Positions 11,050 through 22,559 are shown, counted from the stretch's first letter. The stretch: DNA of 64,000 nucleotides from Timema cristinae (GCA_039000515.1 JBCFYV010000100.1:30926421-30990420); one strand, 5' to 3'. The notes: generated by a model from the letters alone, not told the origin. Made by a program: numbers and translations.

Positions 11050-11236
11050 TTTTGATTAATATCGACGTTTCATGACCCCCTGAAACCAAAAAGGGGATTC
11101 TTGCGATGCCGCCTGTCTGTGTGTTTGTATCTCTGCATAGAGACTAAACCATTTCATCGATCAGGTTTTGATAGGGCTACCAAGAGATATTTTTGGAATT
11201 AGAGATCCAACCCTAAAAGGGGTAGTTTACTTAACG
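11050..11236 (+). repeat. interspersed repeat (GTTTCATGACCC family), copy 1
   Basis: Aligns by eye with 28590-28800: CGTTTCATGACCC, a TGCCG..TGTCTGT block, a TTTTTGGAAT block and an AAGGG..AGTTTACT end occur in the same order. The unit type is unknown. Confidence 0.5.
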
Positions 11237-11369
11237 ACGTTGCCTACTTGGTAATTTCGAAGCCATTTCATGCAGCAGGTTACATCTTAACTTAACGCAC
11301 TCGACGTTGCCTATTTAGTGAATTCGAAGCCATTTTGTGAAGCAGGTTGCATCTAACTTAACGCACTCG
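11237..11369 (+). repeat. tandem duplication of about 67 bp
   Basis: Two adjacent copies (11237-11303 and 11304-11369). Each begins ACGTTGCCTA, contains TTCGAAGCCATTT and GCAGGTT, and ends AACTTAACGCACTCG. Confidence 0.8.
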
Positions 11370-11897
11370 AGAATGACATACGTGGCCTTGTCTGACAGTT
11401 CTTACCCCCTCCATGACTACCCTTCCCCTCTTTCGCTACCCGTGTCAAAATGGTACAAACTCCACTCGCTATTCTGTAAAAAGACCAACAGATCAGTTTT
11501 TCAGTTATTAGAGATTCAAATGTAACCATTTCTCGTGCTGATGGCTATGTGAACTTAGGCACTGGACCAGTGGCTTACAACCTGGGAGTTGCAACCCCAA
11601 TCGTGGTCGTGGCATTTATCGGGTGAAATCACATTGCTTGTTGAAATTATAGTGTTATGTTTACTTTTTAAATTGATTATTATTATAGAAAAGTGCAAAA
11701 TGCAAATACAATAGAAACAGTTTAGTTACTAATTAGGTTTATTTTGCTTATCTAACTCAGTCAGTTGCTTGCTGACTTATTTAGCTGTAGGAGTAGGCGC
11801 TGATACCATAGCTTTCAAAATACCTACTGGGCTTGTTGATCCACTTTTGAAACATCTTAGTGTGTTTATTTCAAATAGGTGTTTATTTCAAATCTGT

Positions 11898-12080
11898 CTG
11901 AATGGATACCATTCAGTTTATTGCCAAACTGCTTGAATGGATACCATTCAGAGTGTATACAATTCAGGTTTTTGTGGATATAATTCATGTGGATACAATT
12001 CAGGATTTTCACAAAAGCAGCTTATTACAAAACTGTCGGAATGGATACCATTCAGAGTAGATACAATTCAGTTCCCTCAA
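11898..12080. repeat. cluster of short palindromic repeats
   Basis: The perfect palindrome-with-spacer CTGAATGGATACCATTCAG lies at 11898-11916. Near copies lie at 11933-11951 and 12037-12055. Degenerate half-sites (GATACAATTCAG) sit between and after them. Confidence 0.75.
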
Positions 12081-12162
12081 GAATGTTGACTCTAAATCAA
12101 TCTTTCTTCCACACTACTTTAAAACGTGTGAGTTAAATACAAATAAACCAAGCATGTCTGGG

Positions 12163-12345
12163 ATCAGACACCTAAGCTCAGTCGGTAGCTTGTCTGCCTA
12201 CTGAGTCTAGGGTAATGGTTTCGATTCTCAGCATGGCCGAAAAAATTTTCACTGGGGAAAAGTGGGTTTACCCATTGATGAATTAATGGTTGGGGACTGG
12301 ATATTGTGCATGTCCCAGTCTTTAAGTTAAATTACGAGACATATC
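12163..12345 (+). mobile_element. SINE family C
   Basis: The head has a classic tRNA A box (AGCTCAGTCGGTAGC, 12176) and a B-box-like GGTTTCGATTCTC (about 12210-12222). The C-family body with ATTGATGAATTAATGG and TTGTGCATGTCCCAG follows. The tail is degraded. Confidence 0.7.
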
Positions 12346-12510
12346 AAACTATGAGAGGCCTAGCTATCAAGTAGTGGAATATATATGTCTTGAATAAAAA
12401 ATTGACACAAGCCACTGGCTGGAAACAGTAATGGTCAATGGTTATAAAATAAAGTAAAAGTATGGGTGGTAATGTACCTATACATACTAGTATCTTTTGT
12501 CTAAAAGTCC

Positions 12511-12896
12511 TTAATTTGGAAGTGTAGGGGACGCAAGGAAAGATAAATGTATTTGCAGTTTTTATAGATTTTTTTGTCCAAAATAAACAATAGATTGCTT
12601 CAGTATAAACATAGAGTTTAATTTTTATTTCATAAAATTATCTCAACAGTTGTTTAATATCTGTCAATGGTGTCCTGGAAATCAATGTCAACTTTTTCTC
12701 TTCATTTCAAAAGTTTGTCATCTAATGCCTCTATGCTCATCACAGATAATTAACAACTGTTGATACCACCATGTGAAGAAAATTAAATTCTTATGTTTAT
12801 ACTGGAAAAATATTTTATTTATTTTGAACAAAATGATATTTTTTTTATAAAAACTTCAAACACACTGACATATTCTCACGCCCCCTTCCACCTTAA
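12511..12896. mobile_element. foldback MITE, copy 1
   Basis: The two halves are long imperfect inverted repeats of about 150 bp. The left reads TTTGGAAGTGTAGGGGACGC and the right, reversed, GGTGGAAGGGGGCGTGAGAA. Deeper in, AACAGTTGTTTAATATCTGT faces its complement. The copy is bounded by TTAA (12511-12514 and 12893-12896), which would fit a piggyBac-type target. It matches the element at 46824-47223. Confidence 0.7.
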
Positions 12897-13632
12897 GTTT
12901 ACTCAAAATATGTCATAAAAATGAACGTTGACATTTTCTCATAAACCAAACAAGAAGATAAAATTTTACCTCTATTGTTTATGATTATGATCCACTCCAA
13001 GAACCATAGTTAGGAATGCTTGTGTATCGTGTTTATGATGATCGTGGATCATTAGTGACCATTTGGATCTTCCATTTGAAAAAATATATTTCCTCGGCAT
13101 GGTTTAATATTTTATTCGACAAAAATGGAGCACTACTGCTCCAATCTTAGTAACTATATTGTTAACAGACAACTTTGTTTGAGCTCAGAATTCACGCCCC
13201 CTAAAATATAATTGTAGCACCTTTTTAACGACTCTTGTTTTTAATTTGCTTAACGTTTACATTTTGTAATTGCGTAAACTTTGTCTAAGAAAACTTTAAA
13301 AGTTTAATAACGTGTTTCAACTTAACTAACCCTTTAAAGTAAACAACTAAAAAACACTTCTACTCAGGTAAATATAATAAAGTGCTAAATAGTAGTTAAT
13401 TCTTGGTATTACAAAAACGTTTAATGCCCTCGTAATAACACCATTCCATTGAAAGGCTCAAAACATTTAATGTCTTTTCTTAAGTGTAGTTCAAAAGAAA
13501 TTATGAGAAATGGTACTTAAATATCATAAGATTTTTGAGGAAGAACTTTTTAGAAAATACAAACTTTTTTTTTACATCCGAAACTTATATCATTCTATTA
13601 TTTTATAGTTATTAATAACATCATTCAAACCA
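12897..13632. other. AT-rich sequence without recognised features
   Basis: Only isolated AT-rich frames are seen. No boxes or repeats were recognised. Confidence 0.35.
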
Positions 13633-13864
13633 GATTCGGTGGCCGCATGGTCGAAGGTGCTACTCTCGCAATAGACTAGACTGCCAAAGACTGGTCTACT
13701 AAGGGTGGTTTTCCTAAATGGTTTTCCAATTTCTTCAACAAAAATTTGAGTTCTCGTCATTTAAATTCAACTTTACTAATCCATAAAACATATATTGTAA
13801 CTAGTACTGCGCATAGGCGAATTAACCGAATGTTAGTAAGACGTAACGCTAAAAAAAAAAAAAA
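13633..13864 (+). mobile_element. SINE family A1, internally deleted
   Basis: The head GGTGGCCGCATGGTCGAAGG and the block AGACTAGACTGCC are present. The B box is missing and the copy passes straight into the A body. It ends in a degraded shared tail and an A run. Confidence 0.75.
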
Positions 13865-14726
13865 TTACAGCTTTATATAATACGAGATGATGTATTATTA
13901 CGTAAAAGTAGATCTAGTAAATTTTCTAGCTGTCAGATAAAATTCGACTCTAGATATAGTTGTAAGAAAAAATCCCTAAGGATGTCTTGGGCAACCACAA
14001 AATAACCACCCCATAACAACCATATAGCAACGGACAATCGGTTTTAAAACAAATGACCCACGTTAAAACCTTACCTTCCAAAATCACGTGGACCGATTTT
14101 ATTGAAATTTGGCGGCAACATTCTTTGAAACAAGGCCAAGCAATATCAGCAGAAATAGTTTGATAGATTTGTTAAAGCTCGATGTTATATAATCATACCT
14201 AAGTCATTTTTTTTTTTTTTTACAAATAGCCCTGTTTACTTTTATTAATAAGAAAATTTGTTTTGTGGTAGTTAATGTGTAGCTTTTGAAAAGATGAGCT
14301 TTCTCAAAATTGGCATCTACATTTTTTTGTATTTTTGGGATGAATATAAATGTATATCTGTTAATTTAAGAAAAAAATATTTGAGGATAGTTATTTGGTA
14401 AGTGATAAATGAGTTTTGAAAATTTATATATACTTTTTAAGTGTATAGTGTCTAGTATGCAAGGATAGGGAAGTGTGGAGAAAGTTAGTGAGGATGGATT
14501 AAGTATGGAGTTGTTTTTAGTTATATACACAGTGTCTTGCCTACCCCGTAGGGAAATGGCATGTTAATCAATGACCAAGTGTTCAGCCGTACAGGGAAAC
14601 AAACCCTGAAACATGAACTTGTAGAAAAACTGCGTCGGGCAACACCATCGTTTTTTAGTTTATAGTTTCTCCACGTCTTCCTACCCGTGAGGGTTATACT
14701 CATATGTATATATATATATATAATAC

Positions 14727-14977
14727 ACCTACTTTGGTGGCCGCATGGTCTAAGGCGCTGCTCTAGTAGTAGATTAGACTGCCGATGACGGTGAGATAGA
14801 GGTTCGAATATCAGTTGAGCGTAATAAGAGTAGCTTTTTCAAAATGGTTTACACTCTCCCTCCACGCAAATGCGGATACTCTTCCTTTAAAAATAACCTT
14901 ACTAATCCCTGAGACCATTATCATAATTAGTACATTAGCGTATAACCCGAAGGGGTAGTAAGAAGGGGTGCTAAAAA
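14727..14977 (+). mobile_element. SINE family A1, full length
   Basis: A-box region TGGCCGCATGGTCTAAGGCG at 14736, B box GAGGTTCGAATATC at about 14800, the A body (CTCCCTCCACGCAAATGCGG) and the tail GCGTATAACCCGAAGGGGTA..GGGGTGCTAAAAA. Confidence 0.85.
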
Positions 14978-14984
14978 TGCATAT

Positions 14985-15153
14985 TAATGAAGAAGAAAGA
15001 AGTTATAAATTTAGAATAAATGTACCTGAATTTTCGTGGGGGGAAGGTGAGAAACTATTTAAGAAAAATCACCTTCATCACACCCGATGGTTTTTGAACC
15101 CCGAACTCTACGTCACTAGAAATCAAGTCTATTTTGAAACTGACGCTATTTAT
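14985..15153 (-). mobile_element. SINE family A fragment
   Basis: Degenerate minus-strand copy lying next to the preceding plus-strand A1. It keeps the body block and a B-box complement (TTTTTGAACCCCGAACTC) but has no clear tail. Confidence 0.5.
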
Positions 15154-15636
15154 CTGTAAGTTTTGTCATATGTTTTTAGATTCTAGAAAAATAAAGCGAT
15201 TCACATCTGTTACAATAGTAAAGTTAATGGGGGTGCGGGAGAAGGGGGGGGGGGGGGGCGTCAAACATACAATCCATCCTCAGCACAGTTGTATATTTTC
15301 ATCTCCCCTCCTTCACATTTATTTCAATGAGTCCGGTGACAAGAGCTTTCCTGTTTTAGTTTTCTTGTGCATGCAGTGTTTGCGTTTTCCGCGTGACCAA
15401 AACCGAAATAAACTTCAACCTTAGATCATTTACTTCCGCGTTACCCGTGTTTATACTTCTAAGCGCTTACAAATATCATGATATTTTTCTGAAACTACGT
15501 CTGTATACAGGGACCTCTAATGCGTGCTATTTATGTGGAATGTTCATAGAAAGCGCTTTACTTGAAACCTAGATAACCTACTAGACATACTTTAACATAT
15601 TTACATATATACTGCGGCCTGTGGTTTGGGTAAGTT
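15154..15636. other. unique sequence with a poly-G run
   Basis: Contains a long G tract at 15246-15258 and a motif CAAATATCATGATATTTTTC (15470) that recurs in diverged form near 17105. No gene was recognised. Confidence 0.35.
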
Positions 15637-15647
15637 TATTATTATTA

Positions 15648-15682
<35 letters not shown>

Positions 15683-15947
15683 GCACTTCGTCTTACTACC
15701 CATTCGGGTTATACGCACTTATGCTAATGTGTAATGGTAGGGTGATTGTGAGATGAAATGAAGGACCTACAGTTTAACGTGGAATCCGAACCACGGTGGT
15801 GGCCTGGCATTCCACACATTCACAAGATGTCTTGTCAGAGGTGAAGGAAGTGTTTGGTAATCAGATAAATCTGTGCCTGGTCCGAGGATTGAACCTCGGA
15901 CTCCCAGCACAGAAGTCCGACACCTTAACCCTTGACCACCAGGTCAC
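15637..15947 (-). mobile_element. SINE family B, full length
   Basis: Minus-strand copy. An (ATT)n tail at 15637-15681 is followed by the shared tail complement, the B body (complement of ACCGTGGTTCGGATTCCACG) and a tRNA-like head whose B box reads GGTTCAATCCTCGG on the minus strand. The 5' end is GTGACCTGGTGGTC at 15947. Confidence 0.9.
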
Positions 15948-16019
15948 CGAGGTTTTTTTATTCAAGCCATATATTTCCCACTACCGCCTTGCTAGACCTG
16001 TCCTTTCTTCATAGGCCTT

Positions 16020-16145
16020 ATTATATAACAAGCACAACATCCAGTCCCCGGCCATTAATTCATCACTGTGAAAGGGTAAACCCCCATTTAAACTATGATT
16101 TTTTTTTTGCCATGCCGGCAATCGAACCTGATACGTCAATTCAAG
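16020..16145 (-). mobile_element. SINE family C fragment
   Basis: Minus-strand copy with the C body (ATTAATTCATCACTGTG) and the B-box region (GCCATGCCGGCAATCGAACC). The tRNA 5' end and most of the tail are missing. Confidence 0.6.
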
Positions 16146-16169
16146 TGTTTTATAATCACCTTTGAAAGA

Positions 16170-16800
16170 TATGAATATTTAAAAACTAGGAGCTCTATGA
16201 ACGGCATACCTCGCTATTTTCATGTTTTTATTGTTACTGCAATCTTACTAGTAGTTCTGAGAACAGTAGACCTCGCTCCCTACATGTTAACATGTTACTA
16301 TCGTTACTACAGTCTCAACATTTCTCTTTGGATTTCAAGTTTAAATATCTCTTTAGTAATTAATTTATTCTGGATTTTGGTAGATATTTTTTTCTTGGTG
16401 ATCAAGTTAGACACTAAACAAATGAATATGATATTCGATAGTAAATTATATTTATAGAGAGTAAAGGTTTTTCACGCAGTTTAAGACGTCAGTCTCACAT
16501 TATAATAAGTGAAAACAAAATTTAAAAAATGCCCTAGGCACTCGATTGTGTGCCTAAAATTTTAAATTCAAATTATTTGAGATAAGCTATTAAACGAAAT
16601 ACATTTTAAGTAACTGCCAATTTGAAATGGATAACCAGATATTTTAAATAGTACATATATAATTCGGCCTAGGTTTAAATAATTTCCTTGATTTTTTTTT
16701 AATTGGTCCCGTATTTGTCAATTATCGTGGAAATAACAACCGATCAGAGAAGTATATAAAAAATGCAAAATGGTCAAGGTAAAACAGATAAAATCCTGAG
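16170..16800 (+). repeat. unknown interspersed repeat R1, copy 1
   Basis: Shares an ordered series of blocks with 17875-18310: GAACAGTAGACCT; a CTAGG.ACTCG block; TTTGAGATAAGCTATTAAACG against CTTGAGATGGATTACTAAACG; AATTGGTC..TTGTCAATTATCG. It includes a 120-codon frame (16095-16457) that I do not believe in. Confidence 0.55.
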
Positions 16801-16877
16801 TAAAATTGAAATGATTTAAATCTCAAAAAAATAGGTTTTTATGTATTTTCTAAAGGTCCTTTTTATGATTTTTTTTT

Positions 16878-17087
16878 ACCTTTGCGTCTTGGACTATCAC
16901 TTGTTCAGGTTACACGCATATCGGATAAAAAGTAATCTACCCACATTTCCGTGAAATAGTGAGAAATAATTTAGGTAAAACCACCTCAATAGACCCAAAT
17001 GGGATTTAAGCCCCGATCTCCCCGTCATCATTAGTCCACTCTAACACGAGATTGATGCCTTAGACCATTTATCTATGAAAATTAAAC
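16878..17087 (-). mobile_element. SINE family A1, diverged
   Basis: Minus strand. Tail complement GTCTTGGACTATCACTTGTT, the body, and the head complement CTAACACGAGATTGATGCCTT are recognisable but old. Confidence 0.6.
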
Positions 17088-17874
17088 CGTACATAAATCA
17101 CTTTCAAATATCGTGATATTTCTTCCGAAAATTCCCTTGTAGATGGCGGTCACTGATACGCACCGCGTGGCTTTAATACGAAATATCGTGCAATTTACGT
17201 TCGAGTTATTGGATGGAAAATTGTATCAGGGGAGTGAGTGCAACCTTTAGGAAGGTCAAAACCTTTGGTGTAGGTAGGAGGGCGAAAAAAAAAAAAAAAG
17301 AATAATTTATCACTCTCCACGCAGGTCAGTGGAAAATTACTCGTCGAGTTGACTCCATTGTTGCCACACCACTGTCTGTAAGGTAATACACAATAGTGTA
17401 TCAGATATATTAAGCTAAATGAAATAAAATAATTGGTTTTGAGTTTTTATATAAATACTTAAAAATAAAAAGTTTGATTTCCAAATCATTTTCAAAAGGT
17501 TTTTTGAGTTTTAGCATTTTATAACAAAACAATCACAAAAAATAAAACACATTCCACCGTCCAAAAGGAATATACAAAACTTTTTTCAAACAAACACAAA
17601 CATTCAAAAAATACAAGTATGTAACAATTATTGTTTTGATTTTTAAATCTAATGTTTTCAGAAGGTTTTTTTTTTACTTATTATTAGACCATACTATCTT
17701 TCTTATTAATGACTTTAGGTTGTTTTTTTACTTTAAATTATTTACAATTTTGTTTACATTAATTAGATAATGTTTTCAAAAATGCTAGTGTTTTATTTAT
17801 AATTAATGTATTACATTGCTATGTTTGTAAATATTATTTTTCTAATTTAATTAAATCATTAATTAAACTAATAA
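17088..17874. other. AT-rich sequence without recognised features
   Basis: Runs of A and T, and one A run at 17287. No gene or tRNA-like box was seen. Confidence 0.35.
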
Positions 17875-18130
17875 TACCGTGAACAGTAGACCTAGCTTCT
17901 TGAATTCAAAGATGCCAAGTGCATCATGTTAATAATTATTCCATGTCCTTATGTCTTAATACAATTCAAAAATGTATTTATCTTTGACTTTCAAATATGT
18001 GAAAACATTTTATTTAAAAAGGCAATCTAGGTACTCGTTTGAATGGTTAAAATGTTAAATTAAAGTCACTTGAGATGGATTACTAAACGGAAATATTTTG
18101 AGCAGCCACCATATTTAAATTGATAAACAT

Positions 18131-18176
<46 letters not shown>

Positions 18177-18310
18177 TTAAATCGTTAGGGGCTAGGTTAT
18201 AAGAATGTTCATGCCGAATTTCTTTAAAATTGGTCAACACATTTGACAGTTATCGCGCGTAAAACTTTTGGGAAAAAAATTGCTAAAGTCAAATAAAATT
18301 AACTGAAAAT
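17875..18310 (+). repeat. unknown interspersed repeat R1, copy 2
   Basis: Direct, diverged copy of 16170-16800. It is interrupted by an (AT)n run at 18130-18172. Confidence 0.55.
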
Positions 18311-18334
18311 GAATCATCAACATCTACGTGGTTT

Positions 18335-18530
18335 GGTTGTCACGTGGCGTAACGCGCTACTCTCAAAGTAGGCTAGACTGCTGATGACGGTTATATCGAG
18401 GTTCTAGTTTCAGTAGGGTGTATTGAGGGTGGTTTTTCAGAATTTGTTTTACATTCTCCCTCAACGCGAATCCCTAAAACAATTTTTGTAATTAGTTCAT
18501 AAGCGTATAACCCAAAAGGGTAGTAAGGTA
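18335..18530 (+). mobile_element. SINE family A1, abutting a B copy
   Basis: Head (TCACGTGGCGTAACGCGCTA), block CTAGACTGCTGATGACGG, shortened body, and tail GCGTATAACCCAAAAGGGTA. It is followed without a spacer by a full B copy. Confidence 0.75.
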
Positions 18531-18835
18531 TGGGTGACCTGGTGGTCTAGGGGTAAGGTGTCATACTTATTGCTGGAGGTCCGGGTTTCAATCCTCGGTC
18601 CCGGCACAGATTTATCTGATTGCCAAACCCTTCCTTCACCTCAGACAAGACCTTAATTAATCACAACTTGTGAATGTATGGAATGCCAAGCCCTTACCGT
18701 GGTTCGGATTCCACGTTAAACTGTAGGTCCTCCATTTCATCTCACAATCACCCTACCATTACATATTAGCGTAAGTGCCTATAAACCGAACGGGTAGTAA
18801 GACGCGTTGCCAATAATAACAATAATTAACAATAA
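18531..18835 (+). mobile_element. SINE family B, full length
   Basis: Begins GGGTGACCTGGTGGTCTAGG, with B box GGGTTTCAATCCTCGG at about 18582-18597 and the body with ACCGTGGTTCGGATTCCACG. The shared tail AACCGAACGGGTAGTAAGAC follows, then an interrupted AATAAC-type run. The whole tRNA-like head is intact. Confidence 0.9.
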
Positions 18836-18849
18836 CCAAGACAAAGTGG

Positions 18850-19328
18850 TCGTCTTTGGAAATGAATTCACATTCACTGAGCAGGATGTCAAATAGGTTG
18901 TGGACCAATGAAGTGAAACATTTAACTCTTCTCTCGTCTCAAATGGTTCCGTTATACCCGAGATGTATTGTCCACAGGAACATTACATGGTTACGACTCG
19001 TGTGAGGAGGGGCAAAAAGGGGATTCTTGTTACTCTGATAACCCACATATACTACATAAACTGTTTCCTTAATGTTCTAGTTAGTGAATTGTTTGTTCAA
19101 GTGGGGAAAACTTTGCCTAACAGTGAGCTAAGTTGACTTGAAATAGTTTATACAGCTTTCACATAGAGGTTATTCTACCCTAATATATTCATTATACCAT
19201 TTGGTTTATTTGGTTTAGTTTGAATCGTTGTTGTTTTTCGGGAAGGGTGTGTCTTACTAACCATCTGGTCCATCTGTATATATACACAGGGTACCTATAT
19301 TCAAAGAAAATATTGAAAACCTGTAAAT
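18850..19328. other. unique sequence, no gene recognised
   Basis: Moderate base composition, no long frame, no boxes. Confidence 0.35.
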
Positions 19329-19640
19329 GTCAAGGAATTTAAGACCTCCATAAAAATCATTTAACTGTCAGGGAATTAAAAAAAAAAGTACTATGTGATT
19401 GTCAGGGAATTTAAAACCACAGATAAATCATCTGTCGGGGAATTTAAAACATTAAGGAATATTATGTGATTGTCAAGGAATTTAAAACCACCAGGTAAAT
19501 CACTTAACTCTCAGGGATTTTAAAACATTCAGGAATATTATGTGATTGGTCAGGGAATTTAAAACCTCTAGGAATATTATGTGATTGTGAAGGAGTTTAA
19601 TACCATAAGATGAATCAATTAACTGTCAGGACAGTAAGAT
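19329..19640 (+). repeat. 38-bp degenerate tandem array, 9 units
   Basis: The core GTCAGGGAATTTAAAACC recurs, with variants, at 19329, 19367, 19401, 19434, 19472, 19510, 19549, 19587 and 19624 (partial). Spacings are 33 to 39 bp, mostly 38. Alternate spacers (GGAATATTATGTGATT and GGTAAATCACTTAACT) suggest an older two-unit, roughly 76-bp period. Confidence 0.85.
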
Positions 19641-20137
19641 AAAAAAATAGGTAAGAGGGTAAAAAATTTATTTAAAATGTAAAAAGTGCAAAAAATTAAA
19701 ATAAGTAAAAAGGGTAAACTGGATAAATGTGGTAAAAAATATTAAAATATTTTTAATTGACTCTTATTACAATCCTTTAACAACCAATTTTAAATGCTGT
19801 TACTATTCTTTCTTTTTTTACTAGAACAAACAGGCAAGAGTTCAAACCATGATATATAGAGAAATTATAACTTAAACTTCAAAAGAAATGTCAGCTTTCA
19901 AAACATGTTCAAATATAATATATATTTTGACAGGGTGTATTATTTAGCCTACTTTCTAGTTTTGTATCACAAGCCAAACCAATAAAGGAGTAATATTTAA
20001 AAATAATCTAAGATTTGATTACTTTTATTTTTAGTTTATTTTATATACAAAAATAACAATGCTTATTCATAGAAACCCCGTGCGAAGAACGGGTACAACA
20101 ATGTTAGTACAGGATAAACGAAGGGTATATAAATTAT

Positions 20138-20382
20138 AGCATCGTGACTTACTACCCGTTCGGATCATACGCTTAAATACTAATTTCTCTAACGGGCTAT
20201 GAATTGGGAAGGTTGAATATATAGGAAGTGAACCCACATTTGTGCGGAGGAAGAGTGGGAAAAACATTTAGATTAAACCACCCTGAGTTCATCCGATCGA
20301 GATTTGAACCTCCATCTCCTCGCTCTTGGTATTCTAGCTCAACACCAAACCAGCGCGTTGGGTTAACAACGTCACGAGCGGG
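20138..20382 (-). mobile_element. SINE family A2
   Basis: Tail complement TTACTACCCGTTCGGATCAT near 20149, the A body, a B-box complement (CGAGATTTGAACCTCC) and the A2 head complement (AACCAGCGCGTTGGGTTAAC). Confidence 0.8.
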
Positions 20383-20411
20383 TACGATATCTAGATAAAT
20401 TTGATTCTAGC

Positions 20412-20622
20412 ACGTGTCTCACTACCCATGTGAGTTTTACTATATGTACTAATTAATCTAATGTGCTAGGGATGAGGAAGACTTAAATTAATGGAAGTGT
20501 TCCCACATTTGCTTGTAGGGAGAATGGAAGACCATTTATGAATAAACAGCTTACCGGGACAGTTATCGGAAGTATATTATATTGTGGGAGTGACGCCTTA
20601 TACCAATTAACCACCGATGTGG
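20412..20622 (-). mobile_element. SINE family A, diverged
   Basis: Tail complement GTCTCACTACCCATGTGAGT, the body, and the head end ACCACCGATGTGGG. The B-box region is eroded. Confidence 0.6.
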
Positions 20623-21840
20623 GGTATATAAAGTAATCTTAATGTGAGAAAGTACAAGTTTTTAAAACCAATGGAATATCGAGACTTTACCCATGCCAGT
20701 TTTCTACAAGTAGCTATGATTGATCTGGAGCAAAGTTTTAGTTTAACGTCATCTACCATAGATCTAACGCTAAAAGAATGGCAATAAACGGAAGTTGATA
20801 TGAAAAACTAAAGAGTAGGTGTGTATGAAGCTTCGACTCGGATTCGAAACAAATGTCAGCTATGACTTCGCTTCTAAAATAATTCCAGCTTCTAAGATTT
20901 GTCAATAAAATATTGACGGTTATAAAATACTCGATTTATGGTCAATTATTGCCATTTATATGAAACAATATTTATTTGGAAAAAAATCCTAAGTAATTGA
21001 ATTGTAAGTTGTAATATAACTTGATTTATTAGATTAAAATTCAATGTTAATACCAATAAGTACAATAAAATATTTTCTAAGTAATTTCAATACATAAAGT
21101 TTAATAAACAACAATATAATATATTTTTCTAGTGTAAAAAACTAACACAAAAATATTCTAACTTCAATTCGGTTTCGAGGATATTTCATGTATTCGATTC
21201 GAATTCGCTTCTAATTGAAAAAAGTGTACTTCACACGCCCATACTAAAGTATATTATATTATCAAAGACAGTCTTGCTGCAAACGTTTTGCTACAATTTT
21301 AAAGTTAAAACGTTAAAATCAAGTCAGATCCTGAGAGTGTACAATGTCTAGATTTATACATTAATTTAATGACTGTTGGTACAATTATTCAGGCAATATA
21401 ACCCCGGATAAAACGGTCGTGTAGTAATTTCTGCGCATTAAAGAACAAAAGCGCTATTAGACCTCGCTGCTTACGACATAAAACAAAAGGTTTTATGTGT
21501 TCTAGCTCCGTTTTGTATCTTTTAGGGTCTTACACACGGACCCCTAGATGGCAGATCCAGAGTGGTCTCTGTGTAAAAATCCATATTGAAAATGGCAGGT
21601 CAGACTGACCTAAAAGGATGGAGTTCAATCTCTACCAAACGCACAATGAGTGAATTTTACAGTCCATCGTAAACCATCTTCTCTAAAGAAGGCATTAATG
21701 GAAGCGCAAGTTAAAATCTATTTTTTTTTGTCAGTTTTTAGCTATAAAGATATTTTGACAAAATAGATAAAATAGTTCTTCAATAGATACAGTTAGCTTA
21801 ATTTGCTACACATATACAAACATTTATTTAATTTCTTTTT
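20623..21840. other. AT-rich sequence without recognised features
   Basis: No long frame, tRNA-like box or tandem repeat was seen. It includes the CCGAGG-poor stretch before the A2 copy at 21841. Confidence 0.35.
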
Positions 21841-22097
21841 ACCCCCTCGGTGGTGTGGTTAGGTAACACGCTAGTTTTGTGTTGAGCTAGACTGCCGAGT
21901 ACGGGGAGATTGAAGTTCAAATCTCGCTCGGATGAGCTACGGTGGTTTTTCATAAATGGTTTTCCACTCTCCTTCCACGCAAATGTGGGCTCACTTCCTC
22001 TGAATTAAATCTTCCCAGTTACTAACCCATTAGTGTAATTAGTATTTAGGCGTTTAAACCGAACGTTTAGTAAGATGCAGTGCTAAATAAATAAATC
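21841..22097 (+). mobile_element. SINE family A2
   Basis: Head CCTCGGTGGTGTGGTTAGGT, block GAGCTAGACTGCCG, eroded B box (GAAGTTCAAATCTCG), A body, and tail ending GTTTAGTAAGATGCAGTGCT followed by an AAATA repeat. Confidence 0.85.
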
Positions 22098-22417
22098 AAT
22101 AAATAATATCTGTCTTGCAGAATGCATAATTTGACTAGTAAAAAGTCTCTGGTCAAATGCCACGACGCTCGTGACATAAATTCAAGAACTGTTGCGATTA
22201 TATTTTGTATAAAATTAAACCAAATGTATCTACAGAAGCTAAATTATATTTATTTTGACCCAAAATATTTTCGTCACTCAAACTGCAAAAATACCAGCAT
22301 TGCTTACCATCCCAGAACATAGTTTATCCAAATTCATTCTTTAATAGGTATGTTTAAAGAAACTTCATTGGTGGGATTGTTTTTCATAATGTCAATACGA
22401 TTATGTTTATTTGTAAA

Positions 22418-22556
22418 GACAGGGATTTGAATCCAGGCTGAGTTTATGCATATATATTTTTTTTCTAAATCGCTTACCACTTTCCCTGCGCAATTGAGGG
22501 TACATTATCTCTTAATTCTATCTTACTCATTCTTATCACATTAGCGTAATTAATAT
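22418..22556 (+). mobile_element. SINE family A fragment
   Basis: Starts inside the B box (GGATTTGAATCCAGG), keeps the body, and ends CACATTAGCGTAATTAATA before the conserved tail. Confidence 0.5.
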
Positions 22557-22559
22557 AGA

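Noticed and set aside
14736..14820. functional tRNA gene
   Set aside because: The A and B boxes belong to SINE heads. The stem pairing is imperfect and the downstream SINE body and tail continue. The same holds for the other tRNA-like heads in the window.
16095..16457. 120-codon plus-strand frame with hydrophobic stretches
   Set aside because: It begins in a SINE C remnant and runs into repeat R1. Hydrophobicity follows from T-rich codons.
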